Positions 18,580 through 27,323 of a stretch of 64,000 nucleotides of DNA are shown piece by piece; positions within the stretch are counted from its first letter, which is position 1; every line of letters starts with the position of its first letter. A program made the translations under genes and the position numbers. Under the pieces are notes generated by a model. The model saw only the letters and a program-made list of their open reading frames with translations. It searched no databases and had not been told where the DNA came from. The stretch comes from Zunongwangia atlantica 22II14-10F7 (lineage in GTDB: Bacteria > Bacteroidota > Bacteroidia > Flavobacteriales > Flavobacteriaceae). Location of the stretch: positions 1 through 64,000 of the forward strand of contig NZ_ARYN01000015.1 in NCBI RefSeq assembly GCF_002094855.1, given 5' to 3'.

Positions 18580-20403
18580 ATGAAAAAAAATACTTTTAAA
18601 ATACTTCTTGGTTCACTACTTTTTGTAGGGATTACTTCTTGTGAATCAGATGATAGTAGTATCGTGGATGGAATGCCAGATGCTATTGTAAATACAGATG
18701 GAGCAGATGCTCCTGCCAGAGGCTTAAACGAAAGCTGGTTTGGTCACGAAGAGGCCTTAAACCGCCAATATTATGAAACCAATGTAGCGGTTTATTATGA
18801 TGATTATGTAGATCGTGAAATTGAATGGCCATTTTTATTTACCCAGAGTATTTGGGATAATACAATAAGCACATATACTACAGTAGGGAATAATATTTTA
18901 TACGCAGTCTATCACACAGGAGCTACAAATCAGGCTGAATATTTAACCAATTTTGATTCTGAAGTAAGTGGCGGTGTAATAGATGTTCCACTTGATGATG
19001 CTGAAATGGGAGAAGAAATCACAACTCAGATTATTTCTCAAATAGGTAAGCTTGTAGAATACTCGGCAAAAGGGGTAGAAGGCTCTCCAGCTGAAGATTT
19101 ATGGATGGACGAATTTAATAAGATCTTTGTGTATGACACCTATCTAAATCTCGATATGGAAGCTGAAGCAACAACGGTAAGAGATCGCTATGCAGCTACC
19201 CAGTTAAATGGTGTTTATTGGTTTAGAGATTGGTTTTTACCACTTTATGAAACCTACGGTGGTACTTCTTTCCTAAACAATTTTTATAATATTACTTCGC
19301 AAAACTATCCAAAAGATGGCGATAGTTATGCCAGAACAATGAATTTAGGAGAGTTAGTTCATTTTATGAGTGGTGCTGCCGGCGAAGATCTTCAACCAAT
19401 GGCTGAAGTAGCTTTTAACTGGACAGATGATATTGAGAGCGAATTATTACAAGCTCGTGTGGCATTTCCAGATTTAGCTTATCCTTTTGAAGCTGTTTCG
19501 CAACTTCGTGATGTAACTGAAGGTGCAAGTATTACAGTAAGTAAAGAAAATGGTGGAGGAGCAGGAGCAAATGAAGGTTCTCCAAAATTGATTGATAACG
19601 ATCCTAATTCTAAATACCTTACAGGTAATGTACAAAACATTATAGGAACTAGTGATTTTTGGTTACAACAGGAATTAGTAGCTCCAGAAGCAGTAAATAA
19701 ATATACACTTACCTCAGGTAATGATGCTCCTTCTAGAGATCCTAGTGCATGGCAACTTTTAGGATCTAATGATGGTTCTAGCTGGACCGTTTTAGACGAG
19801 AGAGCTGATGTAACTTTCTCTGATAGAAATCAAACTAGAGAATTTGATTTCGACAATTCAACTGAATATTTGTATTATAGGTTGAATATTACAGATTATA
19901 ATGGTGATTATAACTTCCAGTTAAGTGAGTGGAGATTATTGGTTTTAGAAACACTTACTGCACCAGAACCTGTAGATTATACGATAGGGGCGACTATTTC
20001 TGTAAGTAAAGATCATACAAACGGAGCAGATTCTAACGAAGGATCTTCAAAACTTATAGATAACGACACTTCTACAAAAATGTTTCTTGGAGGATATACC
20101 AATGATTTCTGGATGCAGCAGGATTTGTCTTCAGAAGAAATCGTAACAATGTATACGCTAACTTCCGGAAATGATGCACCAGATAGAGATCCTCAAGACT
20201 GGACGCTTTCTGGATCTAATGATGGAGAGAACTGGGACGAATTAGATAGCCGTACAGGTGAATTATTTGATGGTAGAAATCAAACTAAAGAATTCTCATT
20301 TTCTAATGAAACAGCTTATCGATATTATAGGTTAGCAATCACAGCTAACGCTGGTAGTGGTGATTTCCAAATGAGTGAATGGCGACTTATTGGTATGGAA
20401 TAG
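18580..20403 (+). CDS. Paralogous pseudo-metallopeptidase lipoprotein with two discoidin-like domains
   Basis: 607 aa with a lipobox I-T-S-C (Cys21). Residues about 50-305 align along their length with the preceding metallopeptidase (shared blocks include F-V-Y-D-x-Y, W-F-R-x-W-F, L-L/F-N-N-F-Y and M-N-x-G-E). At the active site, however, H-E-V-G-H is replaced by S-Q-I-G-K (153-157), and the third-ligand Glu is replaced by Lys in F-N-K-I-F. All four key residues are lost, so it should not be an active zinc protease. Two tandem F5/8C-like domains follow (about 314-455 and 471-607), each with W-x-L-x-G-S-N-D-G and a final S-E-W-R-L. Likely a binding or scaffolding partner of its active sister. 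Last gene of the operon; a terminator follows. Confidence 0.85.
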   Translation: MKKNTFKILLGSLLFVGITSCESDDSSIVDGMPDAIVNTDGADAPARGLNESWFGHEEALNRQYYETNVAVYYDDYVDREIEWPFLFTQSIWDNTISTYTTVGNNILYAVYHTGATNQAEYLTNFDSEVSGGVIDVPLDDAEMGEEITTQIISQIGKLVEYSAKGVEGSPAEDLWMDEFNKIFVYDTYLNLDMEAEATTVRDRYAATQLNGVYWFRDWFLPLYETYGGTSFLNNFYNITSQNYPKDGDSYARTMNLGELVHFMSGAAGEDLQPMAEVAFNWTDDIESELLQARVAFPDLAYPFEAVSQLRDVTEGASITVSKENGGGAGANEGSPKLIDNDPNSKYLTGNVQNIIGTSDFWLQQELVAPEAVNKYTLTSGNDAPSRDPSAWQLLGSNDGSSWTVLDERADVTFSDRNQTREFDFDNSTEYLYYRLNITDYNGDYNFQLSEWRLLVLETLTAPEPVDYTIGATISVSKDHTNGADSNEGSSKLIDNDTSTKMFLGGYTNDFWMQQDLSSEEIVTMYTLTSGNDAPDRDPQDWTLSGSNDGENWDELDSRTGELFDGRNQTKEFSFSNETAYRYYRLAITANAGSGDFQMSEWRLIGME

Positions 20404-20429
20404 GTCAATTTTAATAACTTCTTTTTTAG

Positions 20430-20456
20430 ACCCCGGGAGCGATTCCGGGGTTTTTT
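20430..20456 (+). terminator. Rho-independent terminator of the SusC operon
   Basis: Stem of seven pairs (ACCCCGG 20430-20436 with CCGGGGT 20445-20451), eight-base loop, then a run of six T. It lies 27 bp after the last gene of the operon. Confidence 0.9.
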
Positions 20457-20460
20457 ATTA

Positions 20461-20860
20461 CAGGATGGCAAATACCGCTAGACTTTTCACGCTAGTAAGT
20501 TTTTAAAGTTTGAAAATGCATTCTGCTAAAATCTACGTGCGTTTGCCTAGAAGATTTTACATACGGCTCTCCCATAATTATTTTGCATACTACAAACAGT
20601 GGTAGGTCAAAAAGCCTAAATTTTTATAAAATACATCTATGACAACGATTCTGCCAGCTTGGAGGCGAAGGAAAGTTGAATATGGTAGCTAACCTGTTAA
20701 TTACAATTTCTATTTTGCAAATCGATAGCAAAAACTTAGTAGATCATATCCCACTTTCTTTAGCGGAATGAGAAAAGAAATATTAGAAAGATCTTCGAGA
20801 TTGAAGAATCAGGTGATAAACCAATTTTATATAGAGCAATAGAATATCGATTTCTATAAA
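20461..20860. other. Noncoding 400-bp stretch, possible decayed sequence
   Basis: No open frame of useful length on either strand, no tRNA and no clear repeat. Base composition is less AT-rich than other intergenic DNA here (for example near 20640-20700), which would fit the remains of an old gene, but I cannot identify one. Confidence 0.35.
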
Positions 20861-20864
20861 TATT

Positions 20865-21017
20865 CTAGTCTAAGGAATTTTTAGTGACCCAGGTTTTCCA
20901 GCCAATAATCGCCATTTGTACTTTGCTGGCCTTGGTTAAATCTAATTGCTTTTTAGAATAGCTTGGCAAGACTTTCTTGTTAAGCCTGGCTAAAGTTTTA
21001 AACAACTTCTTTTTCAT
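20865..21017 (-). CDS. Small basic protein, 50 aa, conserved-looking
   Basis: A short frame that standard length cut-offs would miss. It starts M-K-K-K-L-F-K-T-L-A-R-L-N-K-K and continues with L-P-S-Y-S-K-K-Q-L-D-L, A-S-K-V-Q-M-A-I-I-G-W, ending W-V-T-K-N-S-L-D and a TAG stop. The layout (basic helix, L-P-S-Y, D-L-x-K-A, A-I-I-G-W-K, Y/W-V-T) is one I recall from short proteins of about 45-50 aa that are common in Flavobacteria, sometimes labelled SsrA-binding protein without good reason. The protein is strongly basic and could bind RNA or the ribosome; that is inference. It is transcribed on the same strand as the M56 genes, 67 bp downstream of the larger one. Confidence 0.65.
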   Translation of the reverse strand: MKKKLFKTLARLNKKVLPSYSKKQLDLTKASKVQMAIIGWKTWVTKNSLD

Positions 21018-21084
21018 TTTGGTCAGTTTATTTCAAATATATTAAAATATTGACTTTCAATAAAAAAGAAGCCGTTTTTATAAA

Positions 21085-23247
21085 TTACTTACCAGGTGTT
21101 TGATTGGTAATCTTAAAGGCATCATTTTCAGTATCCATAATCATATAAATAGTTTCTACATGATCACTGCTGTTCGAAGCGCTGTAGGTAACATTCCATG
21201 AAGATGAACCAGATTGTCTGGATTTCATTTTAATATTATCGATTAGCCCTTCATCATTTCTGTGTAGTTTTTTAATATCTACATCAACATCGTATGCTTT
21301 TTTAATTTTCTTGATCATACCATTAATAGCGGCATCAGTTTCATATGGATTAATAGTATAAACAAAAACTTTAGAAGTCGTTTGTATTGGTATATCACCT
21401 TTATAGTCGTTGGTGTAAATTTCCACTACACCATTTTCAGTATGTTGACCTTTGTATTTAGTAGCTGCGCTTTTGTCTTTTAACACATACAATGCTTTAA
21501 TATCTGCAGGAACTATTTTTTCAAACTCTTTAATTGAAATCACTTCACCGTTTAGCACATAAAGTGGTTGCCCTTGCTGGTTAGAAATGTTTCTAATTCT
21601 TACAGCCGTTTTAAGTGTATCTAATGATTTTTGGTTTTCGACTTTACTAGAATTTCTAACCTTAGTCGTGTAAATTTTCACACCATATTTAGAAGCTTGG
21701 GCACCATATAGGGCAGTCGCTTCGGCTCCTTTTAAATAAGTAGTATTTTCAATGTCCTTTTTTTCTAGATGATTCAGAAATGTTCTGTCTTTTTGAATAA
21801 TTCCGTCTAAAATAAAAAGAGTGTCATTCGATTTTATTGGTGACGAGAAATTTACTATTCTAGTCAAATTTCTTTTTTGGCTAGGTTTTGTTTTTTCTTC
21901 GGAAGGAGCATCTGCTTTATGCGTAGTTTTTACTGAACTAGCCTCTTTTTTTAAAGTTAAGATTTCCGGTTTTTTGGCTGAAGTGATCGTTAAAAATTGA
22001 AGTTCAACTGCTTCTTCCTTTCTATCTAGATTTTTATAAAATTTCTGAAGATCATCTATAAGTTCTGTTTTAGATAATAATACAGCACCATCTTTAGCAT
22101 GTTTGCCATACTGCTGTTTTGCAGTTGTCGGTTTCATAATTTGTACCGCCTCAAAAGTGATCGCTTTTCCTTCAATTTCAGATTTTGTATAACTTTTATC
22201 ATCTAGAATATAAAGTGGTTTTTCGCCTAGAACATCAAAAGCTTTAGATCGAATTGGTAATTTTTGATTATCATTTTTAGCTGCTTCTGTATCTTCTTCA
22301 AAACTCACATTACCTAATATACTTTTGTTCTTTACGGTGTCAATTTCCTGATTTAAATTTAGTTTTGGCGAAGAATCTAAGACGATACTTTCTTTCTTTA
22401 AATTAAAACTGTACAAAAACAGGCATAAAAATGGAATTACTAAAAGTGTTTTCCACGGTGTGTTTTTCTTTTTCGATTTGTTAAGCATGATGATTCTTTT
22501 TTTAATAAATGATTGATAAAATTGATTAGACATGGCTGGCTGTAAACCAACAGTGGCCATCACTAAAGCTTTTTGATATTCTTTTTTACTCGGGATATTG
22601 GCTACAGCATCCTGATCTGCTAAGAACTCCAGGTTTTGTATCACTACTTTTTTATAAAGCCAGATAAACGGGTTAAACCAAAAAACTACACAAAGCAGCG
22701 AAGTAAAAATAACATCTAAAGAATGCCATTGCTTTGCATGTATTTGCTCGTGCTTCAGGATTAATTTTAGATCTTTTTCGTTGTGTTTTTCAGGATTAAA
22801 AACAATGTGTTTAAAAAATGAAAATGGCTTAATGTTTTTAGAAGTTCTAACCAGTTTTAAAGTTTTAAACCGCTTTTGTTTTCCAGAGTTTATAATTCTT
22901 TGAAGGCTATATAGTTGAAATAAAAACTTAAATGCCATTATAGCTATCCCTAATAAATACACATAAAAACCAATTTGCCACCAATCTATAGGTTCTTCTA
23001 TGGGCAAATTTTCCTGCGGAGCAAATTCAGTAAAAGCGATATAAGGGGCATTGCTGCCTTGGGCTTCTATGTATTCTTTTTGTGTAAAGTAAATAAATGG
23101 CAAGACCAGGGAGCTTACAAGACCAACTAATAAAAACTTACGGTTTTGCATAAAACTAGTCTCCTGTTTTAGCAAAAGGAAGTAAGCGAAATAAAATAAT
23201 CCGATTAATGCAGAGGATTTTAAAAGATAAATAAGTACGTCTTGCAT
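21085..23247 (-). CDS. M56 (BlaR1/MecR1-like) membrane peptidase with TonB-plug-like repeats
   Basis: 720 aa. The N-terminal part has four predicted membrane helices (about 8-26, 38-55, 92-112 and 266-283) and a cytoplasmic M56 zinc site H-E-Q-I-H (166-170), followed by L-E-F-L-A-D-Q-D-A (about 206-214). In BlaR1-type sensors this peptidase removes the BlaI-type repressor after a signal. The long extracytoplasmic C-terminal part lacks a penicillin-binding domain. Instead it has three short units resembling the plug of TonB receptors (about 343-393, 476-529 and 560-613), for example P-L-Y-V-L-N-G ... Y-V-L-K-D-K-S-A-A-T-K-Y. It follows the smaller M56 gene by 13 bp in the order blaI-type, M56, M56. 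Signal and targets are unknown. Confidence 0.92.
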   Translation of the reverse strand: MQDVLIYLLKSSALIGLFYFAYFLLLKQETSFMQNRKFLLVGLVSSLVLPFIYFTQKEYIEAQGSNAPYIAFTEFAPQENLPIEEPIDWWQIGFYVYLLGIAIMAFKFLFQLYSLQRIINSGKQKRFKTLKLVRTSKNIKPFSFFKHIVFNPEKHNEKDLKLILKHEQIHAKQWHSLDVIFTSLLCVVFWFNPFIWLYKKVVIQNLEFLADQDAVANIPSKKEYQKALVMATVGLQPAMSNQFYQSFIKKRIIMLNKSKKKNTPWKTLLVIPFLCLFLYSFNLKKESIVLDSSPKLNLNQEIDTVKNKSILGNVSFEEDTEAAKNDNQKLPIRSKAFDVLGEKPLYILDDKSYTKSEIEGKAITFEAVQIMKPTTAKQQYGKHAKDGAVLLSKTELIDDLQKFYKNLDRKEEAVELQFLTITSAKKPEILTLKKEASSVKTTHKADAPSEEKTKPSQKRNLTRIVNFSSPIKSNDTLFILDGIIQKDRTFLNHLEKKDIENTTYLKGAEATALYGAQASKYGVKIYTTKVRNSSKVENQKSLDTLKTAVRIRNISNQQGQPLYVLNGEVISIKEFEKIVPADIKALYVLKDKSAATKYKGQHTENGVVEIYTNDYKGDIPIQTTSKVFVYTINPYETDAAINGMIKKIKKAYDVDVDIKKLHRNDEGLIDNIKMKSRQSGSSSWNVTYSASNSSDHVETIYMIMDTENDAFKITNQTPGK

Positions 23248-23260
23248 AATAATATGTAAT

Positions 23261-24496
23261 TTAATTCTTGGTCCTTATGAAAGCAGCATTAGTGTCTTTA
23301 GAGATTTCAATTCTATGTGCTGGATTCATTTTCAGGATTAATTTTTGATCTTTAAAGCTTATGTAGTTAGAAAATGATGTTGATTTAGTCTGATTTTCCA
23401 TTGATAAACTTTGTACAAAATCAGTATCGCCAGGAAACTTTCTGCTTATAGTAAATTCATTTAATTGTCCGTTTAGATATGAAACGTCCGAGATCTTTAA
23501 AGTGACAGAATCCTTATAAAAATGATTAAACATAGAAACCTTGCTTTGCAGTTCTTCTTCACTGGTATCCCGATTAAAATAAAATGAAAATTCTGCATTT
23601 TCATCTATAGTCTCCACTTCATCCACATTACAACTGTAAAAGATAAAACTTAAACATGGGATTAAAAAGCTTAGTTTTAATAAATGTAATTTGCTGGAAG
23701 CTTTTTTATTAAGCATGATAATTCGTTTTTTGATTGATGATTGATTAAATGATGTAATGGGTAATTGCTGATTTGCTAAACCTTGTGATAAAAGCTGATA
23801 TTGGTAAAATTTGAATTCATTTTTTTGATTGGTCGCTCTGGCTTTCTTCATTACCGCTCGATCTGTAATAAATTCTAGGTTATCGATAATTCGAGTTTTT
23901 AACAGATAAATTAGCGGATTAAACCATAAAAAACATTGCATTAGATGAATAAAAAGTACATCCAGGCTATGAAATTGTTGCGCATGGATCAACTCGTGCC
24001 TTAAAACATAGTTTTTAATGCTTTTTACTGAAATTTTATCTAGAAAAATGTAGTTGAAAAACGAGAATGAACCATGATTATCAGGACTTTGCTTTATTTT
24101 AACGCCTTTTATTACTGAAATATTTTCTGTAGCAATTATTAGTTTTTTCAGTTGAAATAATCGAAGTATAAACCGGCCAAAAAAGCTAAAACTAATGAGT
24201 AGATAAATCGAAAAAATAATTGCTTCAAAATTTATCGAATTTCGACTACTAATATTCGTTGAATTTTTACTGAATTCTTCAAAAGTACCTTTAGTAGCTT
24301 CCAGAAAAGCCGTTGGCTTAATTTCTACGAAAATAGTATACTTAAAAAGTGGTAAAACAAGACTAAAAACAATTCCGAAGATGAAATAAAACCTCGAAAA
24401 TTTAAAGAATTTGGAATTTTTTAGAAATAACTCGTAACCGGCAAAAAATACTGCCAGTATCAAGAAATTTTCGATAATGTAATTCCAAAATTCCAC
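23261..24496 (-). CDS. M56 (BlaR1-like) membrane metallopeptidase
   Basis: 411 aa with four likely membrane helices (about 7-25, 36-53, 91-112 and 273-288) and the M56 zinc motif H-E-L-I-H (167-171) followed by L-E-F-I-T-D (about 207-212). The C-terminal 120 aa lie outside the membrane and have no domain I recognise. It starts 3 bp after the BlaI-type repressor gene stop, so the two are translationally linked. By analogy with BlaR1/MecR1 it would sense an envelope signal and cut the repressor. Having a second, larger M56 gene next to it is unusual for the classical two-gene system but is seen in Bacteroidota. Confidence 0.92.
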   Translation of the reverse strand: MEFWNYIIENFLILAVFFAGYELFLKNSKFFKFSRFYFIFGIVFSLVLPLFKYTIFVEIKPTAFLEATKGTFEEFSKNSTNISSRNSINFEAIIFSIYLLISFSFFGRFILRLFQLKKLIIATENISVIKGVKIKQSPDNHGSFSFFNYIFLDKISVKSIKNYVLRHELIHAQQFHSLDVLFIHLMQCFLWFNPLIYLLKTRIIDNLEFITDRAVMKKARATNQKNEFKFYQYQLLSQGLANQQLPITSFNQSSIKKRIIMLNKKASSKLHLLKLSFLIPCLSFIFYSCNVDEVETIDENAEFSFYFNRDTSEEELQSKVSMFNHFYKDSVTLKISDVSYLNGQLNEFTISRKFPGDTDFVQSLSMENQTKSTSFSNYISFKDQKLILKMNPAHRIEISKDTNAAFIRTKN

Positions 24497-24499
24497 GTT

Positions 24500-24865
24500 T
24501 TAATCTTCTTTTTTATTCTCGATAATCTCTAAAATTTCTCTAAGCTCTTTAGCGCTAATTTTTTCTTCTTTTGCAAAAAAGGAAACCACACTTTTATAAC
24601 TATTATCAAAGAAACGTTTGGTTGCAATATTCATAAACTGTTTGCGATAAGCTTCTTTGGTGATTACCGGGTAATATTGGTGCGTTTTCCCATAGGCGAT
24701 ATGCGCAACATATTCTTTTTCCTCTAAATTTCTAACAATGGTAGAAACGGTGTTGTAGTGTAATTTTTGTTCTTTAATATGCGGAATGATCTCTTTTACG
24801 AAAGCTTTCTCCAGCTTCCAGATAATTCGCATAATTTCTTCTTCCTTGTTTGTTAATTTTTCCAT
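24500..24865 (-). CDS. BlaI/MecI/CopY family transcriptional repressor
   Basis: 121 aa, usual length. It has an N-terminal winged helix (M-E-K-L-T-N-K-E-E-E-I-M-R-I-I-W, then Y-N-T-V-S-T-I-V-R-N-L-E as recognition helix at about 38-49, then wing G-K-T-H-Q-Y-Y-P) and a C-terminal dimerisation helix region that in this family contains the cleavage site. First gene of the operon with two M56 peptidases. It probably represses its own operon and unknown targets, and is released when an M56 partner cuts it. Confidence 0.95.
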   Translation of the reverse strand: MEKLTNKEEEIMRIIWKLEKAFVKEIIPHIKEQKLHYNTVSTIVRNLEEKEYVAHIAYGKTHQYYPVITKEAYRKQFMNIATKRFFDNSYKSVVSFFAKEEKISAKELREILEIIENKKED

Positions 24866-24942
24866 GCTAAAATGCTCTCAAATTAATATTTGATAAATAT
24901 AACGAAAAAAATAGTTATTAAACTAGAATCGTAGTAAATATT

Positions 24943-25938
24943 TTATAAACCATAATTTAGTGGTAGTGTATTTGCAATTCTGGATTGTCCCATAAAACCA
25001 GAAATACTATAAGATCTGGTAGGGCTAACGTTCCCAAACTCATCGATATAAAAAGGATATTCGTAAATAATAGCCGATTGTTGATCTTCGTAAAGAATGC
25101 TTAGTTGTTTGGCAAGCATTATCACTTTTGTAAATTTTCCTTCTGGTGCAATTTCAAAATATTTGTAGGGTGCTACCTCAAATCGTTCGTGAAAAATTCT
25201 AAAATTATGCTCGGTAAGTTTTTTGTTTGCAAGTGCACGCATAAACTGAAGTAAAGATCCGCTAAAGGCTTCTTTACGATGTTTTATAAAACGTCGTTTT
25301 ACTTTTTCATTTAGTTCTCTAAAGAAGCTTGTGCCTTCATAAAATGTGAAATCTACCAATTGTAGTCCAGAACTGCCACCACTGTATTTAACCGTAAAAT
25401 CCATCAGCTCATATTCGATAATATAGCCTAGATATTTATTTTCGATAATAATTGGCTCGTTGGCAAATGCAATAAGTTCAGCATTCGATGGGCTGTATTT
25501 TAATTTTATAGCATCTTCATTTAAGATCTTTGATTTGGTAGCCGCTTCAGTTTTTCCTAAAAATTCTCTTCTAAAAACTCGCAGTTTATGTTCTCTTGTC
25601 CATGGATCGGTTTCTAAAACAACAGTTTCTAATTGATCGATACTTTCTTCTAAAAATACGATTGGAAAATTGTCGTCTTTAAAAACCGAAATATTAGCAA
25701 CAGTTCTGGTGGTGTAGCCAATCGACCTAAAAATAAGCGGAGAGATATTGGAAGCGGTATTCTGAATTTTAAAAAAACCTTCTTTATTACTGGTGGTTCC
25801 CAAGCTGGTACCGTCAAAATAAATAGATACACCCTGAAGCGCACTAGAGTCTTTCGCGCTTAAAACTCTACCGGTATAAACTTGTTGCGCACTTAGCGGT
25901 ACAGAAAATAAAAATAGAATAAAGAAGATATTTTTCAT
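24943..25938 (-). CDS. Carboxypeptidase-like regulatory domain protein, secreted
   Basis: 331 aa with a signal peptide ending L-S-A-Q. Residues about 20-100 form a carboxypeptidase-regulatory-like (CarboxypepD_reg) beta-sandwich, with Y-T-G-R-V-L-S-A-K-D-S-S-A-L-Q-G-V-S and G-T-S-L-G-T-T-S-N-K-E-G-F-F. The rest (about 110-331) has F-R-R-E-F-L-G (about 123-129) and I-L-N-E-D-A-I-K, as in many periplasmic or surface Bacteroidota proteins with this domain, and no catalytic motif that I can see. It lies 77 bp upstream of the BlaI-type gene on the same strand, so it may or may not be part of that operon. Function unknown. Confidence 0.85.
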   Translation of the reverse strand: MKNIFFILFLFSVPLSAQQVYTGRVLSAKDSSALQGVSIYFDGTSLGTTSNKEGFFKIQNTASNISPLIFRSIGYTTRTVANISVFKDDNFPIVFLEESIDQLETVVLETDPWTREHKLRVFRREFLGKTEAATKSKILNEDAIKLKYSPSNAELIAFANEPIIIENKYLGYIIEYELMDFTVKYSGGSSGLQLVDFTFYEGTSFFRELNEKVKRRFIKHRKEAFSGSLLQFMRALANKKLTEHNFRIFHERFEVAPYKYFEIAPEGKFTKVIMLAKQLSILYEDQQSAIIYEYPFYIDEFGNVSPTRSYSISGFMGQSRIANTLPLNYGL

Positions 25939-26052
25939 GCTTACAATATAACGATAATTTTAGTCAGTAAACTATTTTTGTAGTTTTTAAATCTATTTTT
26001 TATAAATCTAATAGCTCTAAATATTAAGTTATATTCGCATAAAAATTGATAA

Positions 26053-27000
26053 ATGGATATAGTTTACATACTTATTGGGCTGACTTTATTAGTGGTAGGA
26101 GGAGAGTTTTTAGTAAGATCTTCTGTTGCGTTATCTTTCAAGATGAATATTTCCCGTATGGTAATTGGGCTTACAGTGGTTTCTTTTGCGACTTCTGCAC
26201 CCGAGTTGCTGGTAAGTTTGCAGGCTGCTTTAGATGGATTTTCAGATATTTCTTTAGGAAATATAATAGGCTCCAATATTGCCAATATTGGTTTGGTGTT
26301 AGGAGTTACGGCAATGATCTCACCAATAGCTATAGATCGTGATTTTTATAAATTTAACTGGCCGGTAATGATGGCGTTTTCTTTTGCGCTGTTTTTCTTT
26401 TTACTGAATGGGGAAGATATCGATCGTCTTGAAGGTGGAACTTTGGTTTTAGGTATTATTCTATATTTATTGTTTCTAATTTTACGTAGCCGAAAAGTAA
26501 AAGAAGAGGTTGTAGAAGAAGTAGACGAAAGCTTAAAAGGGACTTCCTGGTTTAAAATTATTATTTGGCTAATTATTGGTGGTGCCGCTTTATATGGAGG
26601 ATCTGAATTATTAGTTGATGGATCTGTTTCTTTAGCCAGAGATTTAGGAGTAAGTGAACGTGTAATCTCTGTAACGATGATTGCTATTGGAACTAGTATT
26701 CCAGAACTTGCAGCTTCTGTAATTGCAGCATTAAAAAAGGAAAAAGCCCTTTCTTTTGGGAATTTAATAGGTTCTAATATTTTTAATATTGCTTCAGTAC
26801 TAGGAATTACTTCATTAATTCAGCCTATTGTAATGCAATCTCAGGAAGTGTTAAGTAACGATATCTACTGGATGATTGCTTTTGCTTTTATATTGGTTCC
26901 GTTAGCTTTTCTTCCGAAGAAATTTTTATTCAGCAGAATAAAAGGCGCAGTGATCTTAGCGGGTTATGCTGTATTTCTTTATATCACGATTTTTAGGTAA
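26053..27000 (+). CDS. Calcium/sodium antiporter (CaCA family)
   Basis: Inner-membrane cation/Ca2+ exchanger with about ten helices in two inverted halves (315 aa, usual length). The two alpha-repeats are clear: G-L-T-V-V-S-F-A-T-S-A-P-E-L with G-N-I-I-G-S-N-I-A-N-I (about 37-80), and M-I-A-I-G-T-S-I-P-E-L-A-A-S with G-N-L-I-G-S-N-I-F-N-I-A (about 214-251). The Glu of each S-x-P-E-L is an ion ligand. A Glu/Lys-rich cytoplasmic loop separates the halves. Likely YrbG-like. It is a single gene, divergent from the preceding one; TATATTCG at 26030 is a near-consensus -7 box. Confidence 0.95.
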   Translation: MDIVYILIGLTLLVVGGEFLVRSSVALSFKMNISRMVIGLTVVSFATSAPELLVSLQAALDGFSDISLGNIIGSNIANIGLVLGVTAMISPIAIDRDFYKFNWPVMMAFSFALFFFLLNGEDIDRLEGGTLVLGIILYLLFLILRSRKVKEEVVEEVDESLKGTSWFKIIIWLIIGGAALYGGSELLVDGSVSLARDLGVSERVISVTMIAIGTSIPELAASVIAALKKEKALSFGNLIGSNIFNIASVLGITSLIQPIVMQSQEVLSNDIYWMIAFAFILVPLAFLPKKFLFSRIKGAVILAGYAVFLYITIFR

Positions 27001-27323
27001 ATATTATTAGAGAAAAGACTATAGAATATAGAGAAGATAAAAATGGATGTAAGAAATTATCTATTGCCATTTATCTTAATTCCTCATATAGGTTTATTCG
27101 CCTAAGTTTGGCAGAAAATTAAAAGAATCCTTCCTATTGAAGGGCTGCAAGCTTGGCTATGTGTTCTTGGTTTAATTAGAAAAACCATATTCTTAATTGC
27201 TACACTTCAGAAAAAACTGCCTGAAAAAAGACTAATTTCAGTATATATAAATTGAATCCAATAAAAAAGGCGTCTCCAAAAGGAAACGCCTAATCTAAGA
27301 TTAATTATAATCTAGCCTAAAGC
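27001..27323. other. Intergenic region between convergent genes
   Basis: 323 bp between the antiporter and glnII. Apart from the glnII terminator I see no gene, repeat or RNA here. Confidence 0.5.
27262..27291 (-). terminator. Terminator of glnII
   Basis: AGGCGT (27268-27273) pairs with ACGCCT (27286-27291). One mismatch and three more pairs lead to an AAAA loop. On the minus strand a run of six T follows the stem, 33 bp after the glnII stop. Confidence 0.9.

Noticed and set aside
20461-20860. Possible transposase remnant
   Set aside because: No inverted ends, target duplication or readable transposase motif; too decayed to name.
26046-26342. Plus-strand frame of 98 codons overlapping the antiporter start
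   Set aside because: It is out of frame with a clear CaCA antiporter and has Cys/Phe/Arg-rich composition typical of a shadow frame.
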